Shown here in pieces: positions 36,328-45,934 of a stretch of DNA of 64,000 nucleotides (its first letter is position 1; each line of letters starts with the position of its first letter). This DNA comes from Methylohalomonas lacus. Lineage in GTDB: Bacteria > Pseudomonadota > Gammaproteobacteria > Methylohalomonadales > Methylohalomonadaceae. The position numbers and the translations under genes are program-made. The notes beneath the pieces are model-generated. The model worked only from the letters and a program-made list of their open reading frames with translations, searched no databases and had not been told where the DNA came from. Location: positions 30,908 to 94,907 of the forward strand of contig NZ_JANUCT010000012.1 of NCBI RefSeq assembly GCF_024808875.1. Reading direction: 5' to 3'.

Positions 36328-38487
36328 TTATGCGTTTGAGAATTTAAGCAGATTATGCCTGAGCTTTTCGGGGATTTGAGAAGGTGGGACGGTCTCGGAA
36401 ACAATCGCTCCCTGGACATAGTTGATATCATAGTCAATAGCAGTATCAAGCTGAGCTTGTGTCGACAGCCGATCAGCAATGACGGGTATGTCAAAACTAT
36501 GAACCAATGAAACAACAGACTTGACGAATCTTGGATCACAATGCTGCTTGTCCAGTAATAAGGGATGGAGCCGTATCATATCCAATGGATATCTCTTTAG
36601 TGTAGCCAGTGAGCATATACCTTCGCCAAAAGAGTCAAGTATGACAAAGATGTCCCGGGACTGTAGCCAGTCCAGCATTTCACGTACAGTATCAGTAGCG
36701 CGCAGGAAAACCTCTTCGGGAACACCCAGAGATATACTGCATGAGCTTGGTTTGGATTCAATCAAGCGTTCACTGAGCCTTAGAATTGAGTCAGCGGCGA
36801 GCAGTGTTTCGCCGAATATTTGTATATTGACACCTATCTCATTGAACTCAGGAATGGATTTCCACTCATTCATATGCTGGCAGGCTTCTGACAGCATAAA
36901 TTGCCAGAGCTGCATCAATAATTGTGTATTTGTCAACTGAGGTACGAAGTCTTCGGCAAATAAAATACCTCGTCTGTCATGATTCCAGACAAGCTTGGCC
37001 TCCAACCCTGTCAAGGCACAGGTGTTAAGACAGACAACGGGCTGCCACCAAACCTGCATGAGGCCGTTATCAAGTGCCTCGCGCACCTCATTTTCATACT
37101 TGGATTGGGCAGCGGCCTTGGCATGCTGCTTAAGATCATAGACTTCATGACGGGCCCCGCCGAGCGCACGAGCACGACTCAGAGCCTGCTCAGCATCGTA
37201 GATTAATTCATTGCTGCCACTGTAAAGCTTTGTGTTCAATGTGACACCGAGGCTGGCACTGGCATAAATCTCATGCTCATAAACCTGCACTGGCAGGAGA
37301 ACCACTTCCTGAATGTCTTGTATAACCTTGTTCAGATTCTCAAATGCGCCGATGGACTCAAGAAGTATTCCCAGCGTGTCATCATTGCAACGGGACACTG
37401 CGCCAACACACTCAAATGATTTGGCAATTTTCTTCTGTATCTCCGATACCAGATGATCCGCAACTTCTTTTCCATAGATGCTTGCAATTTCTTCCGATTT
37501 GTCCAGCTGCAATAGAATAAAAACGAAGGCATATCGGGAATCAAAGAGACTTCTGCGTATAGCTTCGTTAAGGCGGTCATTGAAGAGCTGCCAGTTCGGA
37601 TGCCCTGTCTTGTCATCATATAGAAGACTGGCTTTTTGAGCTTCGTCAGCCTCCATATCCAATGTGATATCTGCAATATAACCTTCCAGAACAAGAAGCT
37701 CGCCACTAGATGAAAATATACCCTGACCTTGCTCCCATATCCATTTAATATCATTGTTTGCCGTTATTATCCGATAACTTATATGGAAGGTTCGATTCTC
37801 ATCGAGCGCGCATTGTATTTCGTTCCATACGTACTGCTCATCATCGGGATGTATTAAAGAAGCATATGAGAGTGTTTTGTTTTTAATCAAATCCTGAGGC
37901 TGATAGCCGGTAATTTCATAGCAACCAGCGCTGATGAATTCCATTGTCCATTTTGTGTTGTTCAGGCAACGATAAATCATGCCTGGAACATACTCGATTA
38001 ATTTTTCTAATGATTGTAATTTGACATCCAGGCGATGTTTTTCTGTTGTTTCTTCATGGATGTCGCTGATAAGACCAATTATTTCGTTAGAACGGTTGTC
38101 ACATATGTGATTGCTTAATTTGGCTGATATCAGGACCCATTTATATGAACCATCCTTGCATATAAGTCTTACTGAGTGCGTCCCATTCCTGTGTCCATCT
38201 TTGTCAAGTGAGCGGTAGAAATTCTTGTATTCACATAAGTCATCGGGATGGATGTAATTGAAATGATGGTTGCTGAGCGCCTGGACCGTATCGTATCCAG
38301 TCAGATCAAGCCAATTAGAGCTTAAAAAACTCCATTGTCCGAGCGTGTTGATCGAAAAAAGTACATGAGGTGTGGATTCAATAAAATCAACGGCATCCCT
38401 TTGTAGCTCTCCGGCCGGTTCAGGATGCTTTTTGAAAATTCTTTTGATTAGCCCGCTATTCTGAATTCTGGTTTTCCCGGTATTCAT
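36328..38487 (-). CDS. PAS-PAS-GGDEF-EAL protein with degenerate catalytic motifs
   Basis: The 719-residue cytoplasmic protein has two PAS/PAC units (about 30-165 and 165-290), a GGDEF-type domain (about 290-440) and an EAL-type domain (about 465-715). The GGDEF signature reads RCNDDTLG. In the EAL domain the motif is EAK. The Asn of VNIQ remains, but DDFG reads DSFG, the KxD lysine is absent (MIRLHP) and the late Glu reads ADRLS. Several metal and catalytic ligands of c-di-GMP phosphodiesterases are therefore missing. It is probably a ligand-sensing, non-enzymatic regulator. It follows the response regulator gene by 42 bases. Confidence 0.82.
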   Translation of the reverse strand: MNTGKTRIQNSGLIKRIFKKHPEPAGELQRDAVDFIESTPHVLFSINTLGQWSFLSSNWLDLTGYDTVQALSNHHFNYIHPDDLCEYKNFYRSLDKDGHRNGTHSVRLICKDGSYKWVLISAKLSNHICDNRSNEIIGLISDIHEETTEKHRLDVKLQSLEKLIEYVPGMIYRCLNNTKWTMEFISAGCYEITGYQPQDLIKNKTLSYASLIHPDDEQYVWNEIQCALDENRTFHISYRIITANNDIKWIWEQGQGIFSSSGELLVLEGYIADITLDMEADEAQKASLLYDDKTGHPNWQLFNDRLNEAIRRSLFDSRYAFVFILLQLDKSEEIASIYGKEVADHLVSEIQKKIAKSFECVGAVSRCNDDTLGILLESIGAFENLNKVIQDIQEVVLLPVQVYEHEIYASASLGVTLNTKLYSGSNELIYDAEQALSRARALGGARHEVYDLKQHAKAAAQSKYENEVREALDNGLMQVWWQPVVCLNTCALTGLEAKLVWNHDRRGILFAEDFVPQLTNTQLLMQLWQFMLSEACQHMNEWKSIPEFNEIGVNIQIFGETLLAADSILRLSERLIESKPSSCSISLGVPEEVFLRATDTVREMLDWLQSRDIFVILDSFGEGICSLATLKRYPLDMIRLHPLLLDKQHCDPRFVKSVVSLVHSFDIPVIADRLSTQAQLDTAIDYDINYVQGAIVSETVPPSQIPEKLRHNLLKFSNA

Positions 38488-38529
38488 ATCTAGAATTATA
38501 TATAGGGTATGTCACTTGAAATTGCGTAA

Positions 38530-39171
38530 TCAGTGCGCCTGTTGATTAAATGCCCAAACAGCAATCTCAAGTCGTGATCGCAAATTAAGCTTGCGTAGCA
38601 GGTTCTTGACATGAACCTTGACAGTGCCTTCGCTTATATCTAATCGATGTGCAATCAATTTGTTACTCAGGCCATCAACAATACATTCAAGTATTTCCTG
38701 TTCTCGCTCAGTTAGGTTGGCACTAGCCAGATCTGGTGAGTTGGTATCTTCACAGAATGCATGGGCCAACCTGCCAGCAAGAGATTTGTCAACTGTGACC
38801 TCGGCTCTTGATACTTTTAACAGCTTATCAATCAGCTCCTCAGGATCAATATCTTTCAAAAGATAACCATCAGCACCTGCCTTCAATGAGGCGACCAGGT
38901 CGGATTCAGCATTTGATACGGTTAGCATGATGATAAAGGAATTAACTTCTGCTTCTTTTAAGGCTTTTAGGGTCTGAATACCATCCATGCCATTCATATT
39001 CAGATCGAGAAGTATGAGGTCAGGCTGTTTTTCGCGAGCAACATCCAGACCTTCCTGACCCGAGGCAGCCTCGCCGATGAAATGGAAGCTATCCTCCATT
39101 GATAGTAATTGTGCCACACCTTTACGGAACAGAGGGTGGTCATCAATAATCAGGACCGATTTTGTTGTCAT
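38530..39171 (-). CDS. NarL/FixJ-type response regulator
   Basis: The 213-residue protein has a receiver domain with IDDHPLF (acidic pocket), LILLDLN (phosphoacceptor Asp) and Thr/Lys switch residues (ITML, LLKDID). A LuxR-type helix-turn-helix domain follows: LTEREQEILECIVDGLSNKLIAHRLDISEGTVKVHVKNLLRKL. It is the natural partner of the kinase 41 bases upstream. Dimers of this family bind inverted 7-bp half-sites with a 2-bp centre, the layout of the boxes found at several amine-gene promoters in this window, so it is the best candidate regulator. The inducing signal is unknown. Confidence 0.92.
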   Translation of the reverse strand: MTTKSVLIIDDHPLFRKGVAQLLSMEDSFHFIGEAASGQEGLDVAREKQPDLILLDLNMNGMDGIQTLKALKEAEVNSFIIMLTVSNAESDLVASLKAGADGYLLKDIDPEELIDKLLKVSRAEVTVDKSLAGRLAHAFCEDTNSPDLASANLTEREQEILECIVDGLSNKLIAHRLDISEGTVKVHVKNLLRKLNLRSRLEIAVWAFNQQAH

Positions 39172-39212
39172 TTATATTACCATTTCGTTGATGGCTGTCA
39201 TGTATGAGTCGT

Positions 39213-40454
39213 TTATATTTTCTTGTTGCGTGTCACAAAGCTGGTTTTCATGCGGGTACCATTAGTTGGTGAGCGCATTACAGTCATTTCTCCTCCAAGG
39301 CTTCTGGCGCGCTGCTGCATAATGATGAGGCCCTGATGATGTTCTGGAGGTCTTTTTTCATCAATACCTATGCCATCATCATCTACAATGAGAGAAATTC
39401 TTCCTTCGTTCTCGGAATAAATATAAATTTCTGCATGACTGGCCATCGCATGGCGTACGATGTTGGAAAGACATTCACGAACGATTTGCAATATATGCAT
39501 TTCCTCTTCAACCGATAATTCATCATCCAGCAGCCTATTGTCCAAGGTGACAGCAACACTGCTTTTGTTTTCAAATTCATCGGCTGAGTCACTCAGAGCC
39601 TGTCTGAGCGTCCTGCCATTCATGGTCAGTCTGAATGTTGTGATAAGTTCTCGTAGTTGAGCGTAGGCAAGATTTATATTGGTTCTCAATTCACCGAGGA
39701 TTGCATCAGCACTATCAATATCAATCTTGCTATTGTTTTGATTGTTTGGATTTTGATTAATTATTTTTTGTAATCGCCCGGTTTGTATTTTTAGGTAAGA
39801 CAGGGATTGGGCCAGCGAGTCGTGTAGTTCACGTGCAATAACTGCACGCTCTTCATATAATGCGATTCGCCGATTAGCCTGTGCCTTGTGTGCGCAACTC
39901 AATATGCCGGCAAAGCCGTTACATATGCTTCCAATCTGTGATGCTTCATATTCAGTAAGTTTTTTATTCTTATCGCGACGTATGATAAGAATATGATTAT
40001 TGATTTCATTCCTTGATTGCAGTTGCATAACAAGCAAATACGAATCTGAATGAAATGGGTCCTGAATTTCAGCTAATGTATTATTCTGTTCTAAATTAAT
40101 ATCATTACTGATCAGTTTTATGCTTTTGCTTAGTTCTTCCTGGCAGCTATCATTGGAGGAGGCTAGCAGTATATAGTCGTCGATTCCGTGTTGAATGAAA
40201 ATTGCACTACAGTCAGCCGATAGAACTTTTTCCGTCTCTTTCAGCAGTGGCGTTAAAGCTTGCGGTGATTCAGGCTCATCGGCAAAGCCTTCCAGTACCG
40301 TCTGCAATAGCTCCAGCAATGCATTTATACGTGGTATTTCATCCGATTCATCGGATTTAAACCTGTTTTCAAACAGGTTCATGCCCGCAATGCTTGATAG
40401 CTCTTCCTTTAAGCTTTCCTTGTGTCCTGTTGCTCGTGATAACCAAGTAAACAT
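39213..40454 (-). CDS. soluble NarX-like histidine kinase with GAF-type sensor region
   Basis: The 413-residue protein has an N-terminal GAF-like sensor region (about 60-195), a HisKA_3 dimerisation domain with the phosphoacceptor in ERAVIARELHDSLAQSLSYLK (His near 212), and an HATPase domain with N-box ECLSNIVRHA and G-box DDDGIGID. No membrane segment or signal peptide is seen, unlike NarX and most of this family, so it should sense a cytoplasmic cue. It is the first gene of a three-gene unit with the response regulator and the PAS-GGDEF-EAL protein. A palindromic box lies about 270 bases upstream. Confidence 0.88.
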   Translation of the reverse strand: MFTWLSRATGHKESLKEELSSIAGMNLFENRFKSDESDEIPRINALLELLQTVLEGFADEPESPQALTPLLKETEKVLSADCSAIFIQHGIDDYILLASSNDSCQEELSKSIKLISNDINLEQNNTLAEIQDPFHSDSYLLVMQLQSRNEINNHILIIRRDKNKKLTEYEASQIGSICNGFAGILSCAHKAQANRRIALYEERAVIARELHDSLAQSLSYLKIQTGRLQKIINQNPNNQNNSKIDIDSADAILGELRTNINLAYAQLRELITTFRLTMNGRTLRQALSDSADEFENKSSVAVTLDNRLLDDELSVEEEMHILQIVRECLSNIVRHAMASHAEIYIYSENEGRISLIVDDDGIGIDEKRPPEHHQGLIIMQQRARSLGGEMTVMRSPTNGTRMKTSFVTRNKKI

Positions 40455-40727
40455 GACAGTTGAGCTCTTGTCGTGGGTGGGGTTCCCATTAGAATTTTAC
40501 AACTTTCAATCCCGGTGCGATGAGGGTATCCCGCGACTGGTAAGCTGAGTATAGACATATCCATAACATATAAGCTATATCAATGCCATTGGTAGGCCTT
40601 CTGCTTCTGGCCCTTGCAGGCCTGTATCCGGCTTAACCGCTAATTTATAACATTTCTGAATTCCTGCCGCGCTGCAGCATCATTCTTCGCGGTTATACCT
40701 GCATTGGAATGCGCCAGGTTCGACTAT

Positions 40728-40743
40728 TACTTAAGGGGTAGTA
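40728..40743. promoter_or_regulatory. NarL-type palindromic box upstream of the histidine kinase
   Basis: TACTTAAGGGGTAGTA, other strand TACTACCCCTTAAGTA, with the TAC-N10-GTA layout. A second TACTTAAGG copy overlaps at 40742-40750. It is the weakest match to the amine-promoter boxes but suits autoregulation of the two-component genes. Confidence 0.4.
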
Positions 40744-41045
40744 CTTAAGGCGTATAAATAGTTGTTATTGAGTGAGTTACTGGTGGTGACCAGCACTGCT
40801 TAACGCCTGAGGGCTCCGGAGAAACCACTACTGATCCCGTGACGACATGATGAACAGCGGGCATATACTGCGCAAGAAACTCTTGCACAATACAACTTAT
40901 GCCCGGAGGCATAATGGCACGGTCATCGGGACAGTACACCCAAACAGCGCCAGTGCTCTATTGCTGCTCTGAAGTTCGTGTAGCCCTGATGGTTCTATTA
41001 GGCAGGAGAACCTGGAGACAACTGATCCCCAGTTTGACCTGTCGG
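40744..41045. other. intergenic region with long hairpin (40858-40905)
   Basis: The gap between the kinase (start 40454) and the amidotransferase (stop 41046) is about 590 bases without a convincing gene. CGGGCATA (40858-40865) pairs with TATGCCCG (40898-40905), enclosing a second stem GCAAGA/TCTTGC. It may terminate the amidotransferase transcript or be a structured leader. A 64-codon minus-strand frame overlaps it but has no ribosome site or recognisable family. Confidence 0.4.
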
Positions 41046-41756
41046 TTAAAGTCTTTTTTGCACGCCCTGTAGCCAATGATCATACAAGCGATCGGTTAAT
41101 TTGTGCATATTTGTAATCCGGCTATGCATATCCCTGCGTACTTCTTCGGGACTCTGTACCGTTTCAGATATGGGGTCAAGATCATAGCCGTAGATCTCCA
41201 GCCAGTCCTCCAGTAGCTTTGCAGTAACCTCAAGATGCGCAACCGTGGCAACGTTGTCGCCGTAAACGAAGGCCTGGTCAGGACAGAAATCACTTTTATA
41301 GAGTGGCGTGGCACCAGGTGGTATTGTGAAGGCATCGTGATGCCAGATTAGAATTTCAAATTCATCATCGTCGTCACCCAGCCACTTGTCGGCTTCGGGA
41401 CTGTGAATGCACTCGACTTCATGCCAGCCAATTTCCTTCGCCGACATGGGGTAGATTTCACCACCCATGGCCTTGCTCATTAATTGTGATCCGAAACAAT
41501 GACCCAGTACCGGAATATCGGCATCCAGGGCTTGCTTGATAAGGTTGATTTCCTCATTGGCCCACCCGTGGCCATCATTGACACTGTATGTACAGCCGAG
41601 CAAAGCCAGTCCAGAAATCCCTTCTACCGTCTTCGGAACAGGATCATGCTGGTCAATAGCGGTGAATGTATAGGGAATACCCCGTGAATCCAGGGTGTCA
41701 GTAAGGTGACCTGCCTTTATCCAGTCTTCGTGTCGTACTATATGAATGGGCTTCAC
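41046..41756 (-). CDS. class I glutamine amidotransferase-like protein
   Basis: The GTG start has AGGA just upstream. The 236-residue protein has the nucleophile elbow GHCFGSQLMSKAMGG (Cys near residue 87) and the catalytic His in VAHLEVT, followed by Glu two residues on. Stand-alone proteins of this class hydrolyse gamma-glutamyl amides (as PuuD does) or act with a partner synthetase. Because gmaS, which makes gamma-glutamylmethylamide, lies nearby, hydrolysis of a gamma-glutamyl amine is a reasonable guess. A guaA-like solitary amidotransferase of other role is equally possible. Confidence 0.75.
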   Translation of the reverse strand: MKPIHIVRHEDWIKAGHLTDTLDSRGIPYTFTAIDQHDPVPKTVEGISGLALLGCTYSVNDGHGWANEEINLIKQALDADIPVLGHCFGSQLMSKAMGGEIYPMSAKEIGWHEVECIHSPEADKWLGDDDDEFEILIWHHDAFTIPPGATPLYKSDFCPDQAFVYGDNVATVAHLEVTAKLLEDWLEIYGYDLDPISETVQSPEEVRRDMHSRITNMHKLTDRLYDHWLQGVQKRL

Positions 41757-41861
41757 TGTCCTGTACCCCCTTTTCTGGTTAGTGATGTCGTCGAGTATGC
41801 GCTATCTGACAATCTGATATTCATGTATTGCCTATAACACAATAACTTGCAGACCAAAATT

Positions 41862-42689
41862 TCAGTAGCTGCTTATCCTGGCGTAAGCCGAATGATTATG
41901 AATTGATTCAAAATTTTCCGACTCAACAGAATAGCTGCCTATACGTCTATCGCCGGCAAGGGCACTGGCAATATCACGAACAATATCCTCAACAAATCTT
42001 GGGTTATCGTAGGCCTTTTCAGTCACGAACTTCTCATCCGAACCCTTTAACTGACTGTATAGCTCACACGAAGCCTTGCTTTCGACAAGACCAATAATCT
42101 CCTCAATCCAGATATGGTCATCAGTCTCCAGAAGAATTGTGACATGAGAGCGTTGACTGTGGGCGCCATAATCCGAGATCTCTCTGGCGCAGGGGCAGAG
42201 TGTGGTAACGGGCACGATAACTCTTAGGCTTAATACCAAAGTGTCTTCGGCTCTTATTTCACCTATCAATGCAACGTCGTAGTTGAGCAGGCCGCTGGCC
42301 CCGGATACTGGGGCGGACTTTTCCATGAAATATGGGAAAGCCATCTCTATGTAGGCAGTTTCAGATTCCAGCGAATCTGTCACTTCCTTAATAAGGTCCC
42401 TGAAAGAGGCCGAGTTGAACTCATGTTCCCGGCTATTCAGAATCTTGACAAAACGGGACATATGCGTGCCTTTCGCATTGCCAGGCAGGCCCACATACAT
42501 ATTAAAGGTGGCGACTGTGTTTTGTTTGTCTCCGGTATAGTCGGTTATAGTCACTGGAAGTTTAATGTCCTTTATGCCTACACAATCAATTGCTATATCA
42601 CGTTCATCAAGGCTGCTTTGAACATCTAAAAGCGCGCTTTCTGATGACGAGGAATCGTTGTTGTCCAGCTCGTAAGACTTTGTATCCAT
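41862..42689 (-). CDS. folE2: GTP cyclohydrolase IB (FolE2)
   Basis: The protein carries out the first step of tetrahydrofolate synthesis, GTP to dihydroneopterin triphosphate. Signatures are [27 protein letters not shown] near the start, [22 protein letters not shown], and the metal site [21 protein letters not shown] with its Cys and His ligands. The start is uncertain: ATG 42689 gives MDTKSYELD, and an ATG 48 bases upstream is also in frame without a ribosome site. FolE2 works with several metals and often serves when zinc is short. Here it likely supplies extra folate for the THF-linked N-methylglutamate route. It is divergent from the FAD oxidoreductase gene. Confidence 0.88.
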   Translation of the reverse strand: MDTKSYELDNNDSSSSESALLDVQSSLDERDIAIDCVGIKDIKLPVTITDYTGDKQNTVATFNMYVGLPGNAKGTHMSRFVKILNSREHEFNSASFRDLIKEVTDSLESETAYIEMAFPYFMEKSAPVSGASGLLNYDVALIGEIRAEDTLVLSLRVIVPVTTLCPCAREISDYGAHSQRSHVTILLETDDHIWIEEIIGLVESKASCELYSQLKGSDEKFVTEKAYDNPRFVEDIVRDIASALAGDRRIGSYSVESENFESIHNHSAYARISSY

Positions 42690-42858
42690 ACTGCAGCATC
42701 CATAAATAGATGGTTCTAAATAATTCAGTATTTTCATAATGTCAATTTGGTTGCTGCAGGAGATCCATCAGGACTTTCTGCGTCATTTCAGCCCCTGTTT
42801 AAATGGCTTCTACGGTGAATTCCAGCCAAGAATAGGTTTCCGGATAACGGAATAAAAA

Positions 42859-42874
42859 TACTCAATAGGAGGTA
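42859..42874. promoter_or_regulatory. NarL-type palindromic box, folE2/FAD-oxidoreductase gap
   Basis: TACTCAATAGGAGGTA, 161 bases before the FAD-oxidoreductase ATG and 170 bases before folE2. It differs at one base from site 2 of the mgdA/gcvT gap. The remaining roughly 340 bases of this divergent region hold no gene that I can support. Confidence 0.6.
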
Positions 42875-43034
42875 TATCTTGTGTGCAATTGATGCTGCCC
42901 GTTGGCATATGGTGAAGTTCTACTACCCTTAAAAGCGAAGGCATGAGGTGAGGCACCAAATGGTGGATATTCTGCCAAGCATATATGTGTCAGCCAACTG
43001 AATTTTTTCAAATCAGTATAGGAGTTCGTTCATT

Positions 43035-44378
43035 ATGGGTCTTCCCAGTCATACCAAATATCTGGTTATCGGGGCAGGAATACATGGCTTGAGTACAGCT
43101 TATCATCTGGCTCAAATGCTCAGAAAAAAGGGGCAGGGTGATGGTAGTGACATTCTTATTATAGACAAGAAGGATATAGCTGCCGGGGCCTCGGGTATTG
43201 CTTGTGGTGTGGTTCGAAACAATTACTTTCAGCCGGCCATGCGGAAATTGATGGCTCATAGCGTCGATGTCTGGGAAAGTGATCCAGAGGCCTATAGTTA
43301 TCACCCGGTAGGCTATATGCAGATTAGTCCGGAATGTATGCATGAGGACGTTGCCAGCATTGCCAAACAGCAGCAGGAAATAGGCTATGAGTCTGTCTTT
43401 ATTGAAGGCGAAAAGGAATCCATGGACTACATGAGAGGGCTTTTCGATGACTGGCAGGCCAAGAATATAACCTCGGTTCTGCATGAAAAGCGCGGCGGCT
43501 ATGCCAATAACGTACAAAGCATGGTCGGGCTGGCCAACAAGGCCAAGGGAGAAGGTGTCAGGATAGAGACCGGGGTCAAGGTCACAGGGTTCAAGTATGA
43601 CAGCGGCGGCAACGCCATCAAGTCTGTTGAGACCGATCAGGGCACGATTGAATGTGACTACGTCATCGTTGGCGTGGGGCCCTGGATCAAGCAGGTCTGG
43701 GATATGCTCGAGTTGCCCAAGAAAATTGATGTCAAGGACCTTCAGGGCAAGGTGCACAAGGACGTTCCCATGTGGGTCTTCTGGTCCCTTCAGGAAGGTA
43801 CCCTGGGTGTCGATCCGGAGCTGCAGAAAACCAATGATGGCATGCTGCCCCCGGTGATTCACGTAGACAGTGACGCGCCGCTCTATTCGCTCAAGGATGG
43901 TTCGCTGATCACTGATGATATGTGGGGTATTTACTACAAACCGGATACCCATTTTGGTGGCATTCAGGGCGGCGCTGCACCTTACAAAATCCAGACGGAT
44001 CCGGAAGAGGTCCGTATCGACCCTTACGGACCGGAATCGCCGGATTACATCGTCGGCGATAACTTCGCTCACATGTGGTGCTCTGCTCTGGCACACTGCC
44101 AAAAACGCTTTGAAGACAAATACGAATTCTACAAGAAAGAGCCTTCAGGCGGTATTGGCGCACTCGCGCCGGACAGCTTTCCGGTTTTTGATGTGTTCCG
44201 TCAGAATTGCTACATCATCGCCGACTCCAATCACGGCTATAAAATGATTGGTGTGGGTAAACTGGTAGCGCAGGAGGTGATGGGTGAGACGAGCGATCTT
44301 CTCAAACCATTCAGGTTTTCTCGCTATGAGAAGGGGGAGCTTCATCCAACTTCGCATAGCCCATTCCCGTGGAGTTGA
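43035..44378 (+). CDS. FAD-dependent oxidoreductase (DAO/SoxB-like)
   Basis: The 447-residue protein has an N-terminal FAD site YLVIGAGIHGLSTAYHLA, the second motif ASGIACGVVRNNYFQPAMRKLMAHS typical of amine- and amino-acid-oxidising DAO proteins, and a C-terminal flavin motif ADSNHGYKMIGVGKLVAQEV. It resembles sarcosine oxidase beta chains but is longer, lacks the GGTARHD covalent-FMN motif and has no alpha, gamma or delta partners beside it. It begins the run toward gmaS (69-base gap). It probably oxidises a secondary or tertiary amine or N-methyl amino acid. Exact substrate unknown. Confidence 0.72.
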   Translation: MGLPSHTKYLVIGAGIHGLSTAYHLAQMLRKKGQGDGSDILIIDKKDIAAGASGIACGVVRNNYFQPAMRKLMAHSVDVWESDPEAYSYHPVGYMQISPECMHEDVASIAKQQQEIGYESVFIEGEKESMDYMRGLFDDWQAKNITSVLHEKRGGYANNVQSMVGLANKAKGEGVRIETGVKVTGFKYDSGGNAIKSVETDQGTIECDYVIVGVGPWIKQVWDMLELPKKIDVKDLQGKVHKDVPMWVFWSLQEGTLGVDPELQKTNDGMLPPVIHVDSDAPLYSLKDGSLITDDMWGIYYKPDTHFGGIQGGAAPYKIQTDPEEVRIDPYGPESPDYIVGDNFAHMWCSALAHCQKRFEDKYEFYKKEPSGGIGALAPDSFPVFDVFRQNCYIIADSNHGYKMIGVGKLVAQEVMGETSDLLKPFRFSRYEKGELHPTSHSPFPWS

Positions 44379-44447
44379 TTAGTAATCCGGGTCAATCACC
44401 ATAATATTTGAATTATCAATTAAGTTAACGAGTCTAGGGGACTGATT

Positions 44448-45917
44448 ATGACCGACTATGAAGATTTTATAAGCACATCGGGCCGTGATAAGAAAGTCCA
44501 GGAAGTAAGAAAGAAGATCAACGATCTGGGTATTCAATATATCTATTACCAGTTCGTGTCTGTTACCGGTCGCATTATGGGCAAGGGCGCACCGGCCGAT
44601 CATTGGGAGCGTTTTGCCGAAAAGGGTTTCCAGCTTGTATATGGCTCCACGGCCAATCTGTTTATTGACCGGCACGATCAATATATCGGCTACGGTCCCG
44701 AGGCCTGGGAGCTGGTTGGCATTCCGGAACCGGAGACCTTCGTGCAGTTACCGTGGGACAAGCGGGTTGCACGGGTTTTCTGCACCCTGTTCCGGGGTCG
44801 TGAGCATCCGGAAGATCCGGGCGCTTTCCTGACTTCGGATTGTCGGGGCAATCTGCGCCGTCTGCACAAAAAGTTCCAGGACGAACACGGACTACAGCTG
44901 CGTGCCGGAACCGAGCCGGAAATGATGTGGCTGAAACGCGATAGTGAAGGCAATCCGGACGGCGGTTACAGCAAGCCCTTCTGCTATCATATTGACCAGT
45001 TCGAGTCACTGCGCCCGGTATACATGCAGGTGATTGAATATGCCCGCCAGATGGGCCTGGATATCATCCAGGGTGACCACGAGGATGCGCCGGGTCAGCT
45101 CGAACTCAATTTCACCTTTGACGATGTCCTGCGCAATGCGGACAGGTTGACGACCTATCGACAGATTTGTGCACAGGTTGCCCGTGAAAACAACCTGATT
45201 GCCTGTTTCATGTCGAAGCCGTTCATGAGTGTTTCTGCGTCAGCTTGCCATACCAATATATCCCTGTGGCGCGGCGGTGAAACCGAGGTCAAGAAGCTCG
45301 GTAACAATGAGCTGCCAGGCATGGAGGAGCCGTATACTTATGCCAAGGGCGGTGAGAATACCTTCATGCCTGAAGGCGACAACCCGCGTGATCCCGGCGA
45401 GATCGGCAAATATGCGCTCGGCGGTATATTGAAACACCAGCGCGGACTGACCATTCTGGGCTGTTCCAACGTCAATTCATATCGTCGGCTTCTGGATACG
45501 GGCTTTTGGGCACCAGTTTTTGCGAACTGGGGTTATCAGAACCGTACTGCGAGCATACGCAATTCCGCGCCGGGACGTTTCGAGTACAAGACTGTCGACT
45601 CTGCCCACAATCCTTATCTGCTCGGTGCCGGCCTTCTCCAGACCATGAGCGAAGGTATTGCCAACAAGATAGACCCGGGCGAGCCAGAGCAGCGCAATAT
45701 CTATGACGTCATGGAAGAGGTCGAGGAGAAGTACACCAAGATCCCGATTTCGCTGGGTGAAGCGCTCGAGGCACTGGGTCAGGATAAAACGGTTAAGACA
45801 GCCCTGCCTGGTGAAATGTACAAGGTGTTTGAGCACTACAAGCGCGATGAATGGGAGACCTTCCTGGCCACTGTGACGCAATGGGACCTGGAAAATTACA
45901 TCGACTGCCTGCCGTAA
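44448..45917 (+). CDS. gmaS: gamma-glutamylmethylamide synthetase (glutamine synthetase-like)
   Basis: The 489-residue glutamine synthetase-fold protein shows an N-terminal beta-grasp (IYYQFVSVTGRIMGKGAP), metal-binding glutamates in AGTEPEMMWL and GDHEDAPGQLELNF, and HTNISLWRGG for ATP and glutamate. The C-terminal RTASIRNSAPGRFEYKTVDSAHNPYL carries the phosphate-binding arginines. It lies 17 bases ahead of mgsA, the standard gmaS-mgsABC order, and should ligate methylamine to glutamate at the cost of ATP. Ordinary ammonia-assimilating GS would not be expected in this setting. Confidence 0.9.
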   Translation: MTDYEDFISTSGRDKKVQEVRKKINDLGIQYIYYQFVSVTGRIMGKGAPADHWERFAEKGFQLVYGSTANLFIDRHDQYIGYGPEAWELVGIPEPETFVQLPWDKRVARVFCTLFRGREHPEDPGAFLTSDCRGNLRRLHKKFQDEHGLQLRAGTEPEMMWLKRDSEGNPDGGYSKPFCYHIDQFESLRPVYMQVIEYARQMGLDIIQGDHEDAPGQLELNFTFDDVLRNADRLTTYRQICAQVARENNLIACFMSKPFMSVSASACHTNISLWRGGETEVKKLGNNELPGMEEPYTYAKGGENTFMPEGDNPRDPGEIGKYALGGILKHQRGLTILGCSNVNSYRRLLDTGFWAPVFANWGYQNRTASIRNSAPGRFEYKTVDSAHNPYLLGAGLLQTMSEGIANKIDPGEPEQRNIYDVMEEVEEKYTKIPISLGEALEALGQDKTVKTALPGEMYKVFEHYKRDEWETFLATVTQWDLENYIDCLP

Positions 45918-45934
45918 ACTGGAGGACGAAATAA

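Noticed and set aside
40745..40939. 64-codon minus-strand frame in the gap upstream of the kinase.
   Set aside because: No ribosome site, no recognisable family, and it overlaps a long hairpin; more likely non-coding.
42883..42895. GTGCAATTGATGC occurs here and again at 53613, both upstream of amine genes.
   Set aside because: A 13-base exact match is expected many times by chance in 64 kb, flanking bases do not match, and the two sites lie at different distances from the genes.
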